Shown: piece by piece, positions 36,887 to 38,046 of the stretch
Layout of the letters: each line of letters begins with the position of its first letter
How positions within the stretch are numbered: the first letter of the stretch is position 1
Source of the DNA: Luminiphilus sp.
GTDB lineage: Bacteria; Pseudomonadota; Gammaproteobacteria; Pseudomonadales; Halieaceae
NCBI GenBank assembly: GCA_012270045.1
Contig: JAAXJC010000178.1
Location: 1 to 38,046 of the forward strand
Direction: 5' to 3'
DNA length: 38,046 bases
The notes under the pieces: model-generated
The model's database searches: none
What the model saw: only the letters and a program-made list of their open reading frames with translations
What the model was told of the DNA's origin: nothing
Made by a program: the position numbers and the translations under genes

Positions 36887-37981
36887 ATGGGAATCAAGTG
36901 CGGCATCGTGGGCCTGCCCAATGTCGGCAAATCGACCCTGTTCAATGCCCTGACCGAAGCGGGCATCGATGCCGAGAATTTTCCGTTCTGCACCATCGAA
37001 CCCAACGCTGGCGTGGTGCCCATACCCGATCCCCGGCAGCAGCAAATATCGGCCCTGGTGAACCCCGAGCGGGAAATAGCCGCCACCATGGAGTTTGTGG
37101 ATATCGCTGGCCTCGTGGCGGGTGCCTCCAAAGGCGAGGGTTTGGGCAATCAGTTCCTTGCCAATATCCGCGAGACCGATGCCATTGCCCACGTGGTGCG
37201 CTGTTTCAGTGACGACAATGTCATCCACGTCGCCAACAAGATTGACCCGGCGGCCGACATCGAGATCATCAACACTGAACTGGCACTGGCCGACCTGGAA
37301 TCCTGCGAAAAGCAGTTGACCAAGGTGGTGCGCACGGCGAAAAGCGGTGACCAGGACGCCGTGGCATTGATGAATTTGTTTGAAGAGAATCTCTAGCCCC
37401 AGCTGAACGAGGCCCAGCCTGTTCGCGCACTGGCCTTGGACGACAACGAGCAAGCGCTGTTGAAAACCCTGCATCTGCTAACCACCAAGCCCACCCTGTA
37501 CATCGCCAACGTCGCAGAGGATGGCTTTGAGGACAATGAGCATCTGGAGGCCGTGCGCAGCATTGCCGCCGCTGAAGGTGCTGAGGTGGTCGCTATCTGC
37601 AACAAACTGGAATCTGAAATCATCGAACTGGAAGATGATGAGAAGGAGGAATTCCTGGCGGACATGGGCATGGAAGAACCCGGTTTAAATCGCGTCATTC
37701 GCGCCGGCTACCAGCTGCTCAACCTACAGACCTACTTCACCGCCGGACCCAAGGAAGTTCGCGCCTGGACTGTGCCTGTGGGTGCAACCGCGCCCGAGGC
37801 CGCGGGGGTCATCCACACCGATTTCCAGAAAGGTTTCATACGCGCCGAGGTTGTGGGCTACGACGACTTCATAAGCCACAAGGGCGAACAGGGGGCCAAG
37901 GATGCCGGCCGCTGGCGCCTGGAAGGCAAAGACTATGTGGTCGCCGACGGCGACGTCATCCATTTCCGATTCAACGTGTAG
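36887..37981 (+). pseudogene. ychF: YchF/OLA1 ATPase with an internal amber codon
   Basis: Obg-family ATPase that binds ribosomes and influences stress responses and leaderless-mRNA initiation. The frame from ATG 36887 (GAGGAA upstream) holds G1 [14 protein letters not shown] (8-15 region), [20 protein letters not shown], and continues to EENL, then TAG at 37394-37396 (codon 170). Past the stop the same frame continues the protein without a gap: [30 protein letters not shown], the NxxE-type base motif NKLE, and the C-terminal TGS domain to TAG at 37979-37981. Total length would be 364 codons, as for YchF. The amber replaces what is probably a leucine (TTG to TAG). Either a nonsense mutation, a sequencing error, or readthrough. 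Confidence 0.93.
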
Positions 37982-37995
37982 TTTTACGGAAGCGG

Positions 37996-38024
37996 TTGAC
38001 TTGCGGCGAGCAGTTGGTGAAAAT
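37996..38024 (+). promoter_or_regulatory. Possible promoter at the right edge
   Basis: TTGACT, a 17-bp spacer and GAAAAT, followed by GC-rich CGCGCACC, lie just after ychF. The gene it would serve lies beyond the window. There is no coding sequence I can support in 37982-38046. Confidence 0.25.
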
Positions 38025-38046
38025 CGCGCACCTTGAAAAGCACCCT

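Noticed and set aside
37436-37981. A separate 181-residue gene starting inside ychF
   Set aside because: It is in the same frame as the upstream half and gives the C-terminal part of YchF with its TGS domain; no ribosome binding site precedes it.

Overview
The window is a dense, GC-rich block of bacterial housekeeping genes. Gene content and order point to a gammaproteobacterium. The anchors are hisG-murA-ibaG-mlaC, then yrbG-kdsDC-lptCAB-rpoN-hpf-ptsN-rapZ-ptsO, then maf-mreDCB, gatCAB, and a final block of moeB-prmC-prfA-hemA diverging from lbcA-lolB-ispE-tRNA-Gln-prs-rplY-pth-ychF. The short-form HisG, GatCAB and an LbcA-type lipoprotein beside lolB suggest a marine relative of Pseudomonas or Cellvibrionales/Halieaceae rather than an enteric. 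That placement is an inference from synteny. I see no phage, transposon, CRISPR array or other accessory island.

Layout. Positions 1-2864 (minus): hisG (cut by the left edge), murA, ibaG, mlaC. Positions 3029-10803 (plus): yrbG, kdsD, kdsC, lptC, lptA, lptB, rpoN, hpf, ptsN, rapZ and ptsO, mostly overlapping or nearly touching; this run makes Kdo and the LPS transporter, then sigma-54 and the nitrogen PTS. Positions 10918-12793 (plus): mgtE and darP (yjgA). Positions 12766-19627 (minus): yhdP, maf, mreD, mreC and mreB. Positions 19861-23068 (plus): gatC, gatA and gatB. Positions 23083-27208: an Smr-domain gene, cysZ, rhlB and a MATE exporter in alternating directions. Positions 27219-31196 (minus): moeB, prmC, prfA and hemA, each overlapping the next. 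Positions 31305-37981 (plus): lbcA, lolB, ispE, tRNA-Gln, prs, rplY, pth and ychF. The longest stretch without a gene is 233 bp (19628-19860).

Much of the window serves the cell envelope: peptidoglycan precursor (murA), Kdo and LPS transport (kdsDC, lptCAB), phospholipid traffic (mlaC, yhdP), shape (mreBCD), lipoproteins (lolB, lbcA) and ions (yrbG, mgtE). The rest is translation: gatCAB, prfA/prmC, hpf, rplY, pth, ychF and tRNA-Gln.

What stands out is local damage or reduction, not a new system. ispE carries a one-base frameshift and ychF an in-frame amber codon, 3.4 kb apart, in genes whose two halves are otherwise intact. mlaF, mlaE, mlaD and mlaB are absent from the slot where they normally accompany mlaC. 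rng is absent between maf and yhdP. PrmC has NPTY where the family has NPPY. The conserved MreC N-terminus extends upstream of the first usable start to an ATC codon. Several dyad symmetries lie in divergent or leader regions and are reported with low confidence.
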